Source: an uncultured Lachnospiraceae bacterium
Lineage (GTDB): Bacteria; Bacillota; Clostridia; Lachnospirales; Lachnospiraceae
Assembly: GCA_947177925.1 (NCBI GenBank)
Contig: CAMWWJ010000223.1
Location: 1-5,754, forward strand
Reading direction: 5' to 3'
Length of the DNA: 5,754 nt
Positions 1-5,754 of the stretch are shown piece by piece (the stretch's first letter is position 1; each line of letters begins with the position of its first letter). Below the pieces are notes generated by a model. The model did not search any database. It was not told the DNA's origin and saw only the letters and a list, made by a program, of their open reading frames with translations. The position numbers were made by a program, and so were the translations under genes.

Positions 1-612
1 ATGGAACACTTCCTTCATATTGGGAATGGTCTTTAAATTCATGGAATCAGGAATTGCCGGATAAGCGCTGGAGCATTTTAATAATGCCAAAGGACAGTTT
101 TTCTCTTTGATTACATTCACCGCTTCTTCAATTTCCCCCAGACTTCCCATTCCGGTTGACATAATAATAGGTTTTCCCTTACTTGCCACATACTGAATCA
201 AAGGAATGTCTACCAGTTCAAAGGATGCAATCTTATAAAACTGCATTCCTATTTCTTCCAGAAAATCTACAGCAGTATGGTCAAAAGGCGTGGAAAAAAA
301 GTCAAGTCCCACTTTCGTTGCCGTCTCAAAAAGCTCTGCCTGCCATTCCCATGGAGTATATGCCTTTCCGTACAGGGAATACAGGTTTTCCCCTTCCCAT
401 GTGCCGCCTTCAATCTGGAAATACTGATTATGGCAGTTCATGGTTATGGTATCCGGCGTATAGGTCTGTATTTTAATACAATCCGCTCCGCTTTCCTTTG
501 CCGCATGAATGATTTCCTTTGCATTTTCTATGCTTCCCGCATGATTGGCTGACATTTCCGCAATCACATAACAAGGATTTCCGTCTCCAATGTTCCTACC
601 GTTTATCTGCAT
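1..612 (-). CDS. pseI: Pseudaminic acid synthase PseI, N-terminal 204 residues (3' end beyond window edge)
   Basis: The enzyme condenses phosphoenolpyruvate with 2,4-diacetamido-2,4,6-trideoxy-L-altrose in the cytoplasm to give pseudaminic acid. The visible 204 residues are the first part of the NeuB-type TIM barrel. They show IAEMSANHAGS at 17-27, IKIQTYTPDTIT at 46-57, FFSTPFD at 105-111, YKIASFE at 126-132, MSTGMG at 151-156 and LLKCSSAYP at 177-185. The SANHAGS and IQTYTPD signatures fit PseI rather than sialic acid NeuB (which typically has GxNHxG) or legionaminate synthase. E19, K47 and K127 match conserved active-site positions of the NeuB family. The usual length is about 340-350 residues, so the rest of the barrel and the C-terminal antifreeze-like domain lie past the left edge. 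The ATG at 612 overlaps the end of pseF by 17 bases and has AAGGAG seven bases upstream, which supports this start and suggests translational coupling. No internal stop is seen. Confidence 0.93.
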   Translation of the reverse strand, partial: MQINGRNIGDGNPCYVIAEMSANHAGSIENAKEIIHAAKESGADCIKIQTYTPDTITMNCHNQYFQIEGGTWEGENLYSLYGKAYTPWEWQAELFETATKVGLDFFSTPFDHTAVDFLEEIGMQFYKIASFELVDIPLIQYVASKGKPIIMSTGMGSLGEIEEAVNVIKEKNCPLALLKCSSAYPAIPDSMNLKTIPNMKEVFH

Positions 613-1315
613 ATTCCTGCTCCTTTTCTGACTGCATCAGCTTATATTTCATTTCCGCTATTTTCCAGTCCTCTTCATTATCAATATCCTGCACTTCCAA
701 ATCCGATACAATCATAGGCACACAATGCTCTCCTACCACCTTTTTGGAAGCTATGAACCTGTCTGTCCGAAAGCAGTAGAATTGTCCCACATCATGGTAA
801 ATAGGACTTAAATCCTGAGAGCGCATTTGATAGTATTCCGGCCATTTTACCTTAATCAGCCCTTCCTCTACTTCCACTCCCCGCTGGGGCGGAAAGGAAT
901 ACTGCACGATGGGCATAACCGAATCCGCTTCCTGATTCTTTAAAAGACTCATGGCAGTTTTTAATTCCTCTGGTGTTACAAAAGGAGCCGTAGGATAAAT
1001 ACAGCATCCGTATTCAAACTCCATGCCTCTTTGCTTATACTCTTCGATTACTTCCAACAGCACATCTGTAGTAGTGGCAAAATCATTTGCTGTTTTCTCA
1101 CTTCTAAAAAAGGGGACTGCCGCCCCCTCCTTTCTTGCGATTTCTGCAATTTCCTCACTATCTGTAGAAACCATGACTTCATCAAAGACCCCGCTTTTCA
1201 AAGCTGCCTCTATGGAATAGGAAAGAATCGGTTTCCCGCAAAAATCCCTGATATTTTTTTTTGGTATGCGCTTGCTGCCGCCTCTTGCCGTAATAATTGC
1301 AATCGTTTTACCCAT
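596..1315 (-). CDS. pseF: Pseudaminic acid cytidylyltransferase PseF
   Basis: The enzyme transfers CMP from CTP to pseudaminic acid, making the activated donor CMP-Pse. It is 239 residues, about the usual size of a single-domain CMP-sialate synthetase. The nucleotide-binding signature ARGGSKRIPKKN is at 10-21, VSTDSEEIAEIA at 49-60, YPTAPF at 107-112, and the RSQDLSPIYHDVGQFY stretch at 165-180. The last motif is typical of PseF and differs from NeuA/LegF. D210 and D212 in QDIDN are the likely metal ligands. The start is fixed: an in-frame TGA sits 15 bases upstream of the ATG, and no other start lies between. The ribosome binding site is the weakest in the operon, GAGGA at 1325-1329 about nine bases from the ATG. 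A run of nine A on the coding strand spans codons 18-21, a possible slippage site. The gene follows pseB by 17 bases and overlaps pseI. The alternative, a CMP-legionaminate or CMP-Neu5Ac synthetase, is less likely given the motifs and the PseI neighbour. Confidence 0.93.
   Translation of the reverse strand: MGKTIAIITARGGSKRIPKKNIRDFCGKPILSYSIEAALKSGVFDEVMVSTDSEEIAEIARKEGAAVPFFRSEKTANDFATTTDVLLEVIEEYKQRGMEFEYGCCIYPTAPFVTPEELKTAMSLLKNQEADSVMPIVQYSFPPQRGVEVEEGLIKVKWPEYYQMRSQDLSPIYHDVGQFYCFRTDRFIASKKVVGEHCVPMIVSDLEVQDIDNEEDWKIAEMKYKLMQSEKEQEYADKR
620..625 (-). promoter_or_regulatory. Ribosome binding site of pseI, inside the end of pseF
   Basis: AAGGAG on the minus strand lies seven bases before the pseI ATG. 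The site and the start are both inside the pseF reading frame, which fixes the pseI start and gives a 17-base gene overlap, so ribosomes finishing pseF are well placed to start pseI. Confidence 0.85.
1254..1262 (-). repeat. Nine-A homopolymer inside pseF
   Basis: The coding strand carries nine consecutive A across codons 18-21 of pseF (Pro-Lys-Lys-Asn). It is the longest homopolymer I noticed in the window and sits in the nucleotide-binding signature, where a one-base change would destroy the protein. A role in slippage is inference only. Confidence 0.7.
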
Positions 1316-1324
1316 AAGACCACA

Positions 1325-1329
1325 TCCTC
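1325..1329 (-). promoter_or_regulatory. Weak ribosome binding site of pseF
   Basis: GAGGA on the minus strand, nine bases before the pseF ATG. It is shorter and further away than the AAGGAG or AAAGGA sites with seven-base spacing used by the other four genes with a visible start. Lower initiation on pseF, or reliance on coupling with pseB (stop 17 bases upstream), is an inference. Confidence 0.6.
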
Positions 1330-1332
1330 ACA

Positions 1333-2331
1333 TTAGTGATTGAAATCCATTGTACTAACCAATTCTTTTAACTGCTCTACACTGAGCCATTCCTTATTGA
1401 TGCCTGAGCTGTACTCAAAGCCCTCTTCTACCTTTTTGCCGCCCGGAATGATTTTTTCAGGTCCCCACCAGTTAAAGTGTGGATAAATAATATAATGCTT
1501 TTCATATTCATAAGTTAATGCAGAGTCTTCCTTTGTTACCATGATTTCATGAAGTTTTTCTCCTTCACGGATACCCACTTCCGGCATCTCACATCCCGGC
1601 AGCATTGCCTGGGCAAGATCTGTAATCTTAAAGGATGGGATTTTAGAAATAAAGGTCTCTCCTCCATTGGATTCCTCCAATGCCTTAATCACCAACTGTA
1701 CCCCTTCCTCTAAGCTGATCCAGAAACGCGTCATACGGTAATCGGTAATAGGAAGCTCCTTTCCGCCATTATCAATAATATTTTTAAAGAACGGAATGAC
1801 AGAGCCGCGGCTTCCTGCCACATTTCCATATCTCACTACAGAAAAACGCACATCTCTTGCGCCTGCATAAGAATTTGCCGCAATAAATAATTTATCGGAA
1901 ACCAATTTAGTACCTCCGTAAAGGTTAATTGGATTTACTGCCTTATCCGTTGATAATGCTACCAGTCTCTTTACACTGTCAGAGTCCAGCACTGCATTTA
2001 CAATATTGATAGCGCCGTCAATATTGGTCTTAACCGCTTCGATTGGATTGTACTCGCAAGCCGGAACCTGCTTCAGCGCTGCTGCATGGATTACATAGTC
2101 CACTCCATGTAAGGCTCTTGAAAATCTTTCCTTATCCCTTACATCACCAATGAAGAAACGAAGCACGTCTGCATGTTCTTTAAACTTATTTGCCATATTG
2201 AACTGCTTGAACTCATCTCTGGAATAAATGATGATTTTTTTTGGTTTATAATGTTTTAATACATATTCCGTGAAATGATTTCCAAATGAACCTGTTCCGC
2301 CTGTGATTAAAATTGTTTTGTTGTTTAACAT
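1333..2331 (-). CDS. pseB: UDP-N-acetylglucosamine 4,6-dehydratase (inverting) PseB
   Basis: This is the first enzyme of the pseudaminic acid pathway. It converts UDP-GlcNAc to the 4-keto-6-deoxy-L-arabino-hexose sugar nucleotide with C5 inversion, using bound NADP(H). It is an extended short-chain dehydrogenase of 332 residues, the usual PseB/FlaA1 length. The dinucleotide-binding loop GGTGSFG is at 11-17, YSRDE at 36-40 and GDVRD at 62-66, HAAALKQVP at 82-90, and STDKAVNPINLYGGTK at 127-142. The D129-K130 pair with Y138 and K142 matches the catalytic set of PseB, where Asp-Lys replaces the residues seen in ordinary SDRs. RYGNVAGSRGSVIPFF at 167-182 and MTRFW at 200-204 are also standard for the family. 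The ATG is preceded by AAGGAG at seven bases. The 40-base gap upstream is the longest in the window. A retaining LegB/PglF-type dehydratase is a less likely alternative, because those are usually longer or membrane-bound and because pseF and pseI follow. Confidence 0.93.
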   Translation of the reverse strand: MLNNKTILITGGTGSFGNHFTEYVLKHYKPKKIIIYSRDEFKQFNMANKFKEHADVLRFFIGDVRDKERFSRALHGVDYVIHAAALKQVPACEYNPIEAVKTNIDGAINIVNAVLDSDSVKRLVALSTDKAVNPINLYGGTKLVSDKLFIAANSYAGARDVRFSVVRYGNVAGSRGSVIPFFKNIIDNGGKELPITDYRMTRFWISLEEGVQLVIKALEESNGGETFISKIPSFKITDLAQAMLPGCEMPEVGIREGEKLHEIMVTKEDSALTYEYEKHYIIYPHFNWWGPEKIIPGGKKVEEGFEYSSGINKEWLSVEQLKELVSTMDFNH

Positions 2332-2338
2332 ATCTTTT

Positions 2339-2344
2339 CTCCTT
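2339..2344 (-). promoter_or_regulatory. Ribosome binding site of pseB
   Basis: AAGGAG on the minus strand, seven bases before the pseB ATG, in the 40-base gap after the glycosyltransferase-like gene. It supports the chosen ATG and shows pseB can be initiated independently of the upstream gene. Confidence 0.85.
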
Positions 2345-2371
2345 TATCTTAAACTTATAATTGCTATCTTG

Positions 2372-3526
2372 TTAAATAGTGCATTGACCACCAAACAATT
2401 CTTTTTCCATTATGATCTGTTCTGTGCTTTCAAAACCGTCGCACCTTTCCTTAGACAATGCTTCCTTTATGCCTTCATAAGATTCACTGCAGGGAACAAT
2501 ATCCGCATATTGTCCGAAGTACCCGTCAGCGCTGTCATATATTACGATATTTTTCTTTAAATACAGCATGTCCAGCAATATGGTTGAATTTTCAATGACT
2601 GCCGTATGAAAGGGAATATCTAACAGGCTTTCCTCCTGAAAAAACTGTATGTCTTCCTCTGCATACATGTCCTTCCACATCTGAACATTGTAAAAGCTGC
2701 CCGGATGAGTCTTCACCTTAAAGCCAAGCCCTGCCTCCTTTGTTATTTTAAGAAGATTATCTATTTTTTTCTTTACCAGCTTATTATCCAGTATAGAAAC
2801 GCAGTACAGGATGCTTCCATCATCATTTTCCGGCGCTTTGGCATATAAGTCAAATTTGTAAGTTCCCGTTACCTTTACTTTTGAGTCCCCTTCCAGCTTT
2901 TTTTGGGATTCCTCTCCCCATGCCAGAAATTCATCTGCTAATATGGGATAGTAATAGGACCGGTCCAGAATCAGCCCGTGCTGTATGACTGATGTCTTTC
3001 CCTTTGCAGACAGTGCAACGATGGTAGAAAAAAAGTTGTGGTCTGTCATCATATAAAAATGCACCTTTGATTTTCCCTGCTCCACAATGCTTATATACTT
3101 CCTCATATAGCTTATAAGAAGCTCTGCCATTTTTCTTTTTACTTCCTTTCTGGCAAACAGAAGAGAAAAAACAAGCATCATGCAGTATTGAAAGGAAAAT
3201 GTAAGAAAAAGCATGGCTGCATTTGCATATCCGATTTTCACATGAGGAAATTCCTTTTCCCTCCCTCTGAAATTACATACGCAGAAGCTTTCCTTCCTTT
3301 CCGAAAAATGCTTCATTGTATTGCGCATATTGGTAACCATGGAATTATTCTTTACCTCATCTACAAATACATTCCTGTTTTTGCTTTTTTTTCCAAAGGA
3401 ATTCATAAGCAAAAGCATGTATTTTGCCGCAAGATCCAGTCCCACCTTTTTTACAAAAGGTATTTTTAAATGATTCACTTTAAAAACCCGGAACCGGTCA
3501 TCCAGGCAAATTTCTTCACAATTCAT
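2372..3526 (-). CDS. Putative GT-B-like glycosyltransferase, candidate for adding the nonulosonic acid
   Basis: I do not recognise this 384-residue protein as a named family. Its C-terminal half looks like the nucleotide-sugar-binding half of a GT-B transferase from the broad group that includes TagF-like, KpsS-like and polysialyl transferases. VIQHG is at 180-184, YYYPILADEFLAWGEES at 191-207, VTGTYKFD at 219-226, a fresh Rossmann-like strand ILYCVS at 239-244, KTHPGS with an HP pair at 272-277, and IENSTILLDML at 311-321. Bacterial sialyltransferases share HP and S/T motifs of this kind, and a DDG triplet occurs at 235-237, though it lies much closer to HP than is usual. The N-terminal half has no motif I can place. 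Residues 101-125 form a strongly hydrophobic stretch followed by basic residues (RKEVKRK), which could anchor or dock the protein on the membrane. The ATG lies four bases after the wzy stop, with its AAGGAG inside the wzy end, so it belongs to the same operon. Its place between wzy and pseB suggests it may use CMP-Pse. That is inference. It could instead transfer another sugar or a polyol phosphate. Confidence 0.6.
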   Translation of the reverse strand: MNCEEICLDDRFRVFKVNHLKIPFVKKVGLDLAAKYMLLLMNSFGKKSKNRNVFVDEVKNNSMVTNMRNTMKHFSERKESFCVCNFRGREKEFPHVKIGYANAAMLFLTFSFQYCMMLVFSLLFARKEVKRKMAELLISYMRKYISIVEQGKSKVHFYMMTDHNFFSTIVALSAKGKTSVIQHGLILDRSYYYPILADEFLAWGEESQKKLEGDSKVKVTGTYKFDLYAKAPENDDGSILYCVSILDNKLVKKKIDNLLKITKEAGLGFKVKTHPGSFYNVQMWKDMYAEEDIQFFQEESLLDIPFHTAVIENSTILLDMLYLKKNIVIYDSADGYFGQYADIVPCSESYEGIKEALSKERCDGFESTEQIIMEKELFGGQCTI

Positions 3527-3530
3527 TGCC

Positions 3531-4757
3531 TCACTCCTTCATGTAGCTTCCTGCCAATATTATCCCCAGAAACGTAGCCGATATTGCCTCGCCGTACACA
3601 TGTCCTCCTGTAGAGGCAAAAATAATCAAAATGCAAAGGGCAATAAAATAAAACTGTGTCTCCTTGTTTTTCCGCTTTTTAAAAGTAATATACAATAAGA
3701 AAAGGGCAATTCCATAGGTGAAGGCAAATCCTACAAGACCATAGGACATGAAAATATCAGCCCAATCCATTTCTATAGGACGCACATCATTGCCGGACGC
3801 ACCCATGATAAGGCCAATCTCATTATGGGGGGCAAAATATCCTTTTCCGAATATCATTGTAAAAATCCCCATATGGGAGATTACATCTTTAAATGCCGTT
3901 TCCAATACCCAGTTTCTTCCGCTGAGCAGATAGGTGATTAAATCCCTTTGTTTGAACAGGAAAATCTGTCTTTCTAAAATCAGGGTAACAAAAGGTAGAG
4001 AAAAGAAATCTATCCTTATCATAATAGCCGCCACACAGACAACTACAATAGCACCTATGCAAATAAAGAAAAACGTACTTCTTTTCTTTATGTTCAGGCA
4101 GATATACAATATTGGTACAAACACAAGGAAAATCAGGTTTGACTTAGTTCCCAGCATAAACATCGGTATAACAAGATAGATAAGCAAAACAAACCATTTC
4201 GTTTTCTGAGCCCTTATACACAAATTGTAAAATACATAAGAAAACAAAACCAGTAATGCTATATTAATGGAATTTAAAGACAAAAATGTAGCTTTAAATC
4301 CGGATGAATTATGCACATAGCTTGCCTGTCCAATATTTAATATTCTGGAACCTATAATCAAAATTGGAGCATATAATAGATTATTTCTTAAAATCCTTAA
4401 AATATCCTTCCTGTCAATCTGCTTCGATTTCGCCATTGCAATCAACGCACCAAATACAACCATTGACATTGACATTTTCAAACCCATTTTTATGTCATAG
4501 ACCAATCCGGCAGTATTCTGATGTACAAGGAAGGAAAAAAAAGAGTTTGCCAGAAAAAAACTTATAAGGCTGACGGAAAAAATAAAGATCTTTCTGCTGT
4601 TTACTGCTGTCACGTACAAAAAGAATCCAATACAGACAAGGCGAAACAACATACCAATCTGAGCCTTCACTATCAAGCCATTCAAATAATCTACCAAAAT
4701 AGTTATCGATAGCAAAAATACAGTTATTGTCCTATTGTTGACAGTGCCCTTTCCCAT
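3531..4757 (-). CDS. wzy: Wzy-type polysaccharide polymerase (O-antigen ligase/polymerase family)
   Basis: This is a 408-residue integral membrane protein with about 11-12 hydrophobic segments, roughly at 11-30, 35-52, 56-78, 94-110, 128-142, 160-182, 188-203, 207-222, 229-249, 338-357, 368-383 and 389-403. One long polar loop at about 250-335 separates the last three. The layout fits Wzy/WaaL-like enzymes that join lipid-linked repeat units on the outer face of the cytoplasmic membrane. Short family marks are GTKSN at 203-207, SGRN at 279-282, GKGY at 304-307 and EMDWADIFMSYGLVG at 329-343. Wzy sequences diverge strongly, so the call rests on topology, these marks and the adjacent wzx. The ATG begins one base after the wzx stop, with AAAGGA seven bases upstream inside the wzx end. 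A ligase attaching polymer to another carrier is the main alternative and cannot be excluded from sequence. Confidence 0.85.
   Translation of the reverse strand: MGKGTVNNRTITVFLLSITILVDYLNGLIVKAQIGMLFRLVCIGFFLYVTAVNSRKIFIFSVSLISFFLANSFFSFLVHQNTAGLVYDIKMGLKMSMSMVVFGALIAMAKSKQIDRKDILRILRNNLLYAPILIIGSRILNIGQASYVHNSSGFKATFLSLNSINIALLVLFSYVFYNLCIRAQKTKWFVLLIYLVIPMFMLGTKSNLIFLVFVPILYICLNIKKRSTFFFICIGAIVVVCVAAIMIRIDFFSLPFVTLILERQIFLFKQRDLITYLLSGRNWVLETAFKDVISHMGIFTMIFGKGYFAPHNEIGLIMGASGNDVRPIEMDWADIFMSYGLVGFAFTYGIALFLLYITFKKRKNKETQFYFIALCILIIFASTGGHVYGEAISATFLGIILAGSYMKE
3534..3539 (-). promoter_or_regulatory. Ribosome binding site of the glycosyltransferase-like gene, inside the end of wzy
   Basis: AAGGAG on the minus strand forms part of the last two wzy sense codons (Lys-Glu before TGA) and lies seven bases before the next ATG. 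The layout supports that start and implies translational coupling. Confidence 0.85.
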
Positions 4758-4758
4758 T

Positions 4759-5754
4759 CTAATTTCCTTTTCTAACTCTTTCTTTTATTTTTTGCAATAC
4801 TTCACATACCATTCCATCCCGTAATAGTAACAGAAGCAAAAGGTAGGCACCTCCGCCGATTCCTGCCAGAAGTGCTGTATGAAACGGTGAGGAACTTAAA
4901 TTCCTCCCGATTCCCCACATGATACCGCCCATGCAAAATGCGCACAGTACATATCTCCATACCGAAGCAAAAACCTGCTTCATTTCAATTTCTTTCCGTA
5001 TATAAATCAATTGCATAATAGCAATGGACGTTTCCGCCACTATAGAAGCAATTGCTGCACCAAAAGACTGCAGCTTCACAATCAGTATGCTGTTTAATGC
5101 TATATTAATAAATGCCCCGATAAAAACCGAAATTGTATAAAAAACCTGTCTTTTTGTAGCAACTAAATATTGCACTCCTGTTACATTGCTGATTCCGATT
5201 ACCAGAATCAACAAACTGAAAATCCTAAGCAACGGAATGACTTTATCATATCCTTCTCCAAAAAACCAGGGAACAAACCCATCACTAATTAAAATCAATC
5301 CAATTACCATGGGACATGCCAACAGCCATATAAATCGATATGATTTATATAAATATCGCTTTATTTCATCATTTTTTCCTTCTGCATATACTTTGGCGAA
5401 CCTGGGCAGCATAACAGTCCCTAATGCAGTAATGATCGTCAGGGAAAGCCTGACAATCTTTTCAGCCTGCTCATAATAACCATTTTCCGCATCAGAGTTA
5501 ACGATGATTCCCAGCATGATTTTGTCTAATACCGTATAGCTCTGGATTGCGATTTGCGGGATAAAAAGCTGAAGAATCAATTTAAAATTACGGAAAATAT
5601 TCAGTTCTCTGAAAGGAACCAACACAACATATTTTACTAAATAAGGCATAATCAGCAAATTCCCAAGCGCTGTTAAGCCCCATAAAATCACAATATATAA
5701 AATGAGATCTTTTTCACTTTTTACAAGCGTAAATATCAGCACTACACTAATTAA
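4759..5754 (-). CDS. wzx: Wzx-type polysaccharide flippase, C-terminal 331 residues (5' end beyond window edge)
   Basis: This is a polysaccharide transporter of the MOP/PST superfamily, moving undecaprenyl-linked repeat units across the cytoplasmic membrane. The reading frame is open up to the last base of the window. A GTG at 5742 could be read as a start, but it falls inside a hydrophobic helix with coding sequence before it and no ribosome binding site, so the gene is taken as truncated by the edge. Full members are about 470-480 residues, so roughly the first 145 are missing. Counting from the edge, there is a Wzx-like stretch DKIMLG at 77-82 followed by GYYEQAEKI at 92-100 and ALGTVMLPRF at 110-119. 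About eight to nine further hydrophobic segments follow, and the protein ends in a basic tail (KIKERVRKGN). The stop codon is separated from the wzy ATG by a single base, so the two are almost certainly co-translated. Confidence 0.92.
   Translation of the reverse strand, partial: LISVVLIFTLVKSEKDLILYIVILWGLTALGNLLIMPYLVKYVVLVPFRELNIFRNFKLILQLFIPQIAIQSYTVLDKIMLGIIVNSDAENGYYEQAEKIVRLSLTIITALGTVMLPRFAKVYAEGKNDEIKRYLYKSYRFIWLLACPMVIGLILISDGFVPWFFGEGYDKVIPLLRIFSLLILVIGISNVTGVQYLVATKRQVFYTISVFIGAFINIALNSILIVKLQSFGAAIASIVAETSIAIMQLIYIRKEIEMKQVFASVWRYVLCAFCMGGIMWGIGRNLSSSPFHTALLAGIGGGAYLLLLLLLRDGMVCEVLQKIKERVRKGN
4765..4770 (-). promoter_or_regulatory. Ribosome binding site of wzy, inside the end of wzx
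   Basis: AAAGGA on the minus strand overlaps the final wzx codons and lies seven bases before the wzy ATG. It supports the chosen start and the coupling of flippase and polymerase. Confidence 0.75.

Noticed and set aside
183..476. Plus-strand open frame across pseI (97 codons), and similar plus-strand frames elsewhere in the window
   Set aside because: They lie opposite well-supported minus-strand genes, have no convincing ribosome binding sites and their translations show no recognisable family features.
596..1315. Assignment of the cytidylyltransferase and synthase pair to sialic or legionaminic acid
   Set aside because: The SANHAGS and IQTYTPD signatures of the synthase and the RSQDLSPIYHDVGQFY stretch of the transferase fit PseI and PseF, and the dehydratase is PseB-type. 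No NeuC-like epimerase is present.
1324..1334. A tiny ATG-TGA frame overlapping the pseB stop codon
   Set aside because: It would encode a single residue and is just the chance TAATG at the pseB end. Nothing supports a leader peptide.
2332..2371. The 40-base gap before pseB as an internal promoter (a TATAAG -10-like hexamer is present on the minus strand)
   Set aside because: No hexamer resembling TTGACA occurs 16-18 bases upstream, the stretch is simply AT-rich, and the gap is already explained by the pseB ribosome binding site.
3748..4179. Two adjacent plus-strand open frames opposite wzy
   Set aside because: These are antisense shadows of a hydrophobic membrane protein gene, with low-complexity translations and no initiation signals.
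5740..5742. GTG as the true start of the flippase gene
   Set aside because: The frame stays open to the window edge, no ribosome binding site precedes the GTG, and the resulting protein would lack about a third of a normal Wzx.

Overview
The window is a dense run of six genes, all on the minus strand, so transcription runs from the right edge (5754) to the left edge (1). In transcription order they are: a Wzx-type polysaccharide flippase (5' end outside the window), a Wzy-type polymerase, an unassigned GT-B-like glycosyltransferase candidate, then pseB, pseF and pseI (3' end outside the window) for CMP-pseudaminic acid synthesis. Only about 60 bases lie between genes in total, so there is no intergenic stretch over 300 bases, and I saw no RNA gene, insertion sequence, CRISPR array or terminator.

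The organism looks like a low-to-moderate GC Gram-positive of the Firmicutes, most likely a clostridial gut-type lineage such as Lachnospiraceae. The evidence is the strong AAGGAG-type ribosome binding sites, five of six visible starts being closely packed ATG codons behind such sites, AT-leaning codon use, and the protein flavour of Wzx and Wzy. This placement is an inference. The genus cannot be named from this window.

Right part (3531-5754): membrane machinery of a Wzx/Wzy-dependent surface polysaccharide. Wzx flips lipid-linked repeat units across the membrane and Wzy polymerises them. Middle (2372-3526): a 384-residue protein with QHG, HP and S/T motifs typical of the broad group that includes capsule, teichoic-acid-like and sialyl/polysialyl transferases. 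Left part (1-2331): PseB starts the pathway on UDP-GlcNAc, PseI condenses the finished hexose with phosphoenolpyruvate, and PseF activates the product with CTP. The intermediate steps (PseC aminotransferase, PseH acetyltransferase, PseG nucleotidase) are not in the window and would be expected beyond the left edge or elsewhere.

Taken together, the locus most likely builds a capsule or exopolysaccharide that contains pseudaminic acid or a close nonulosonic acid relative, rather than decorating flagellin. The gene most worth following up is the unassigned one between wzy and pseB, a candidate for the transferase that adds the nonulosonic acid.
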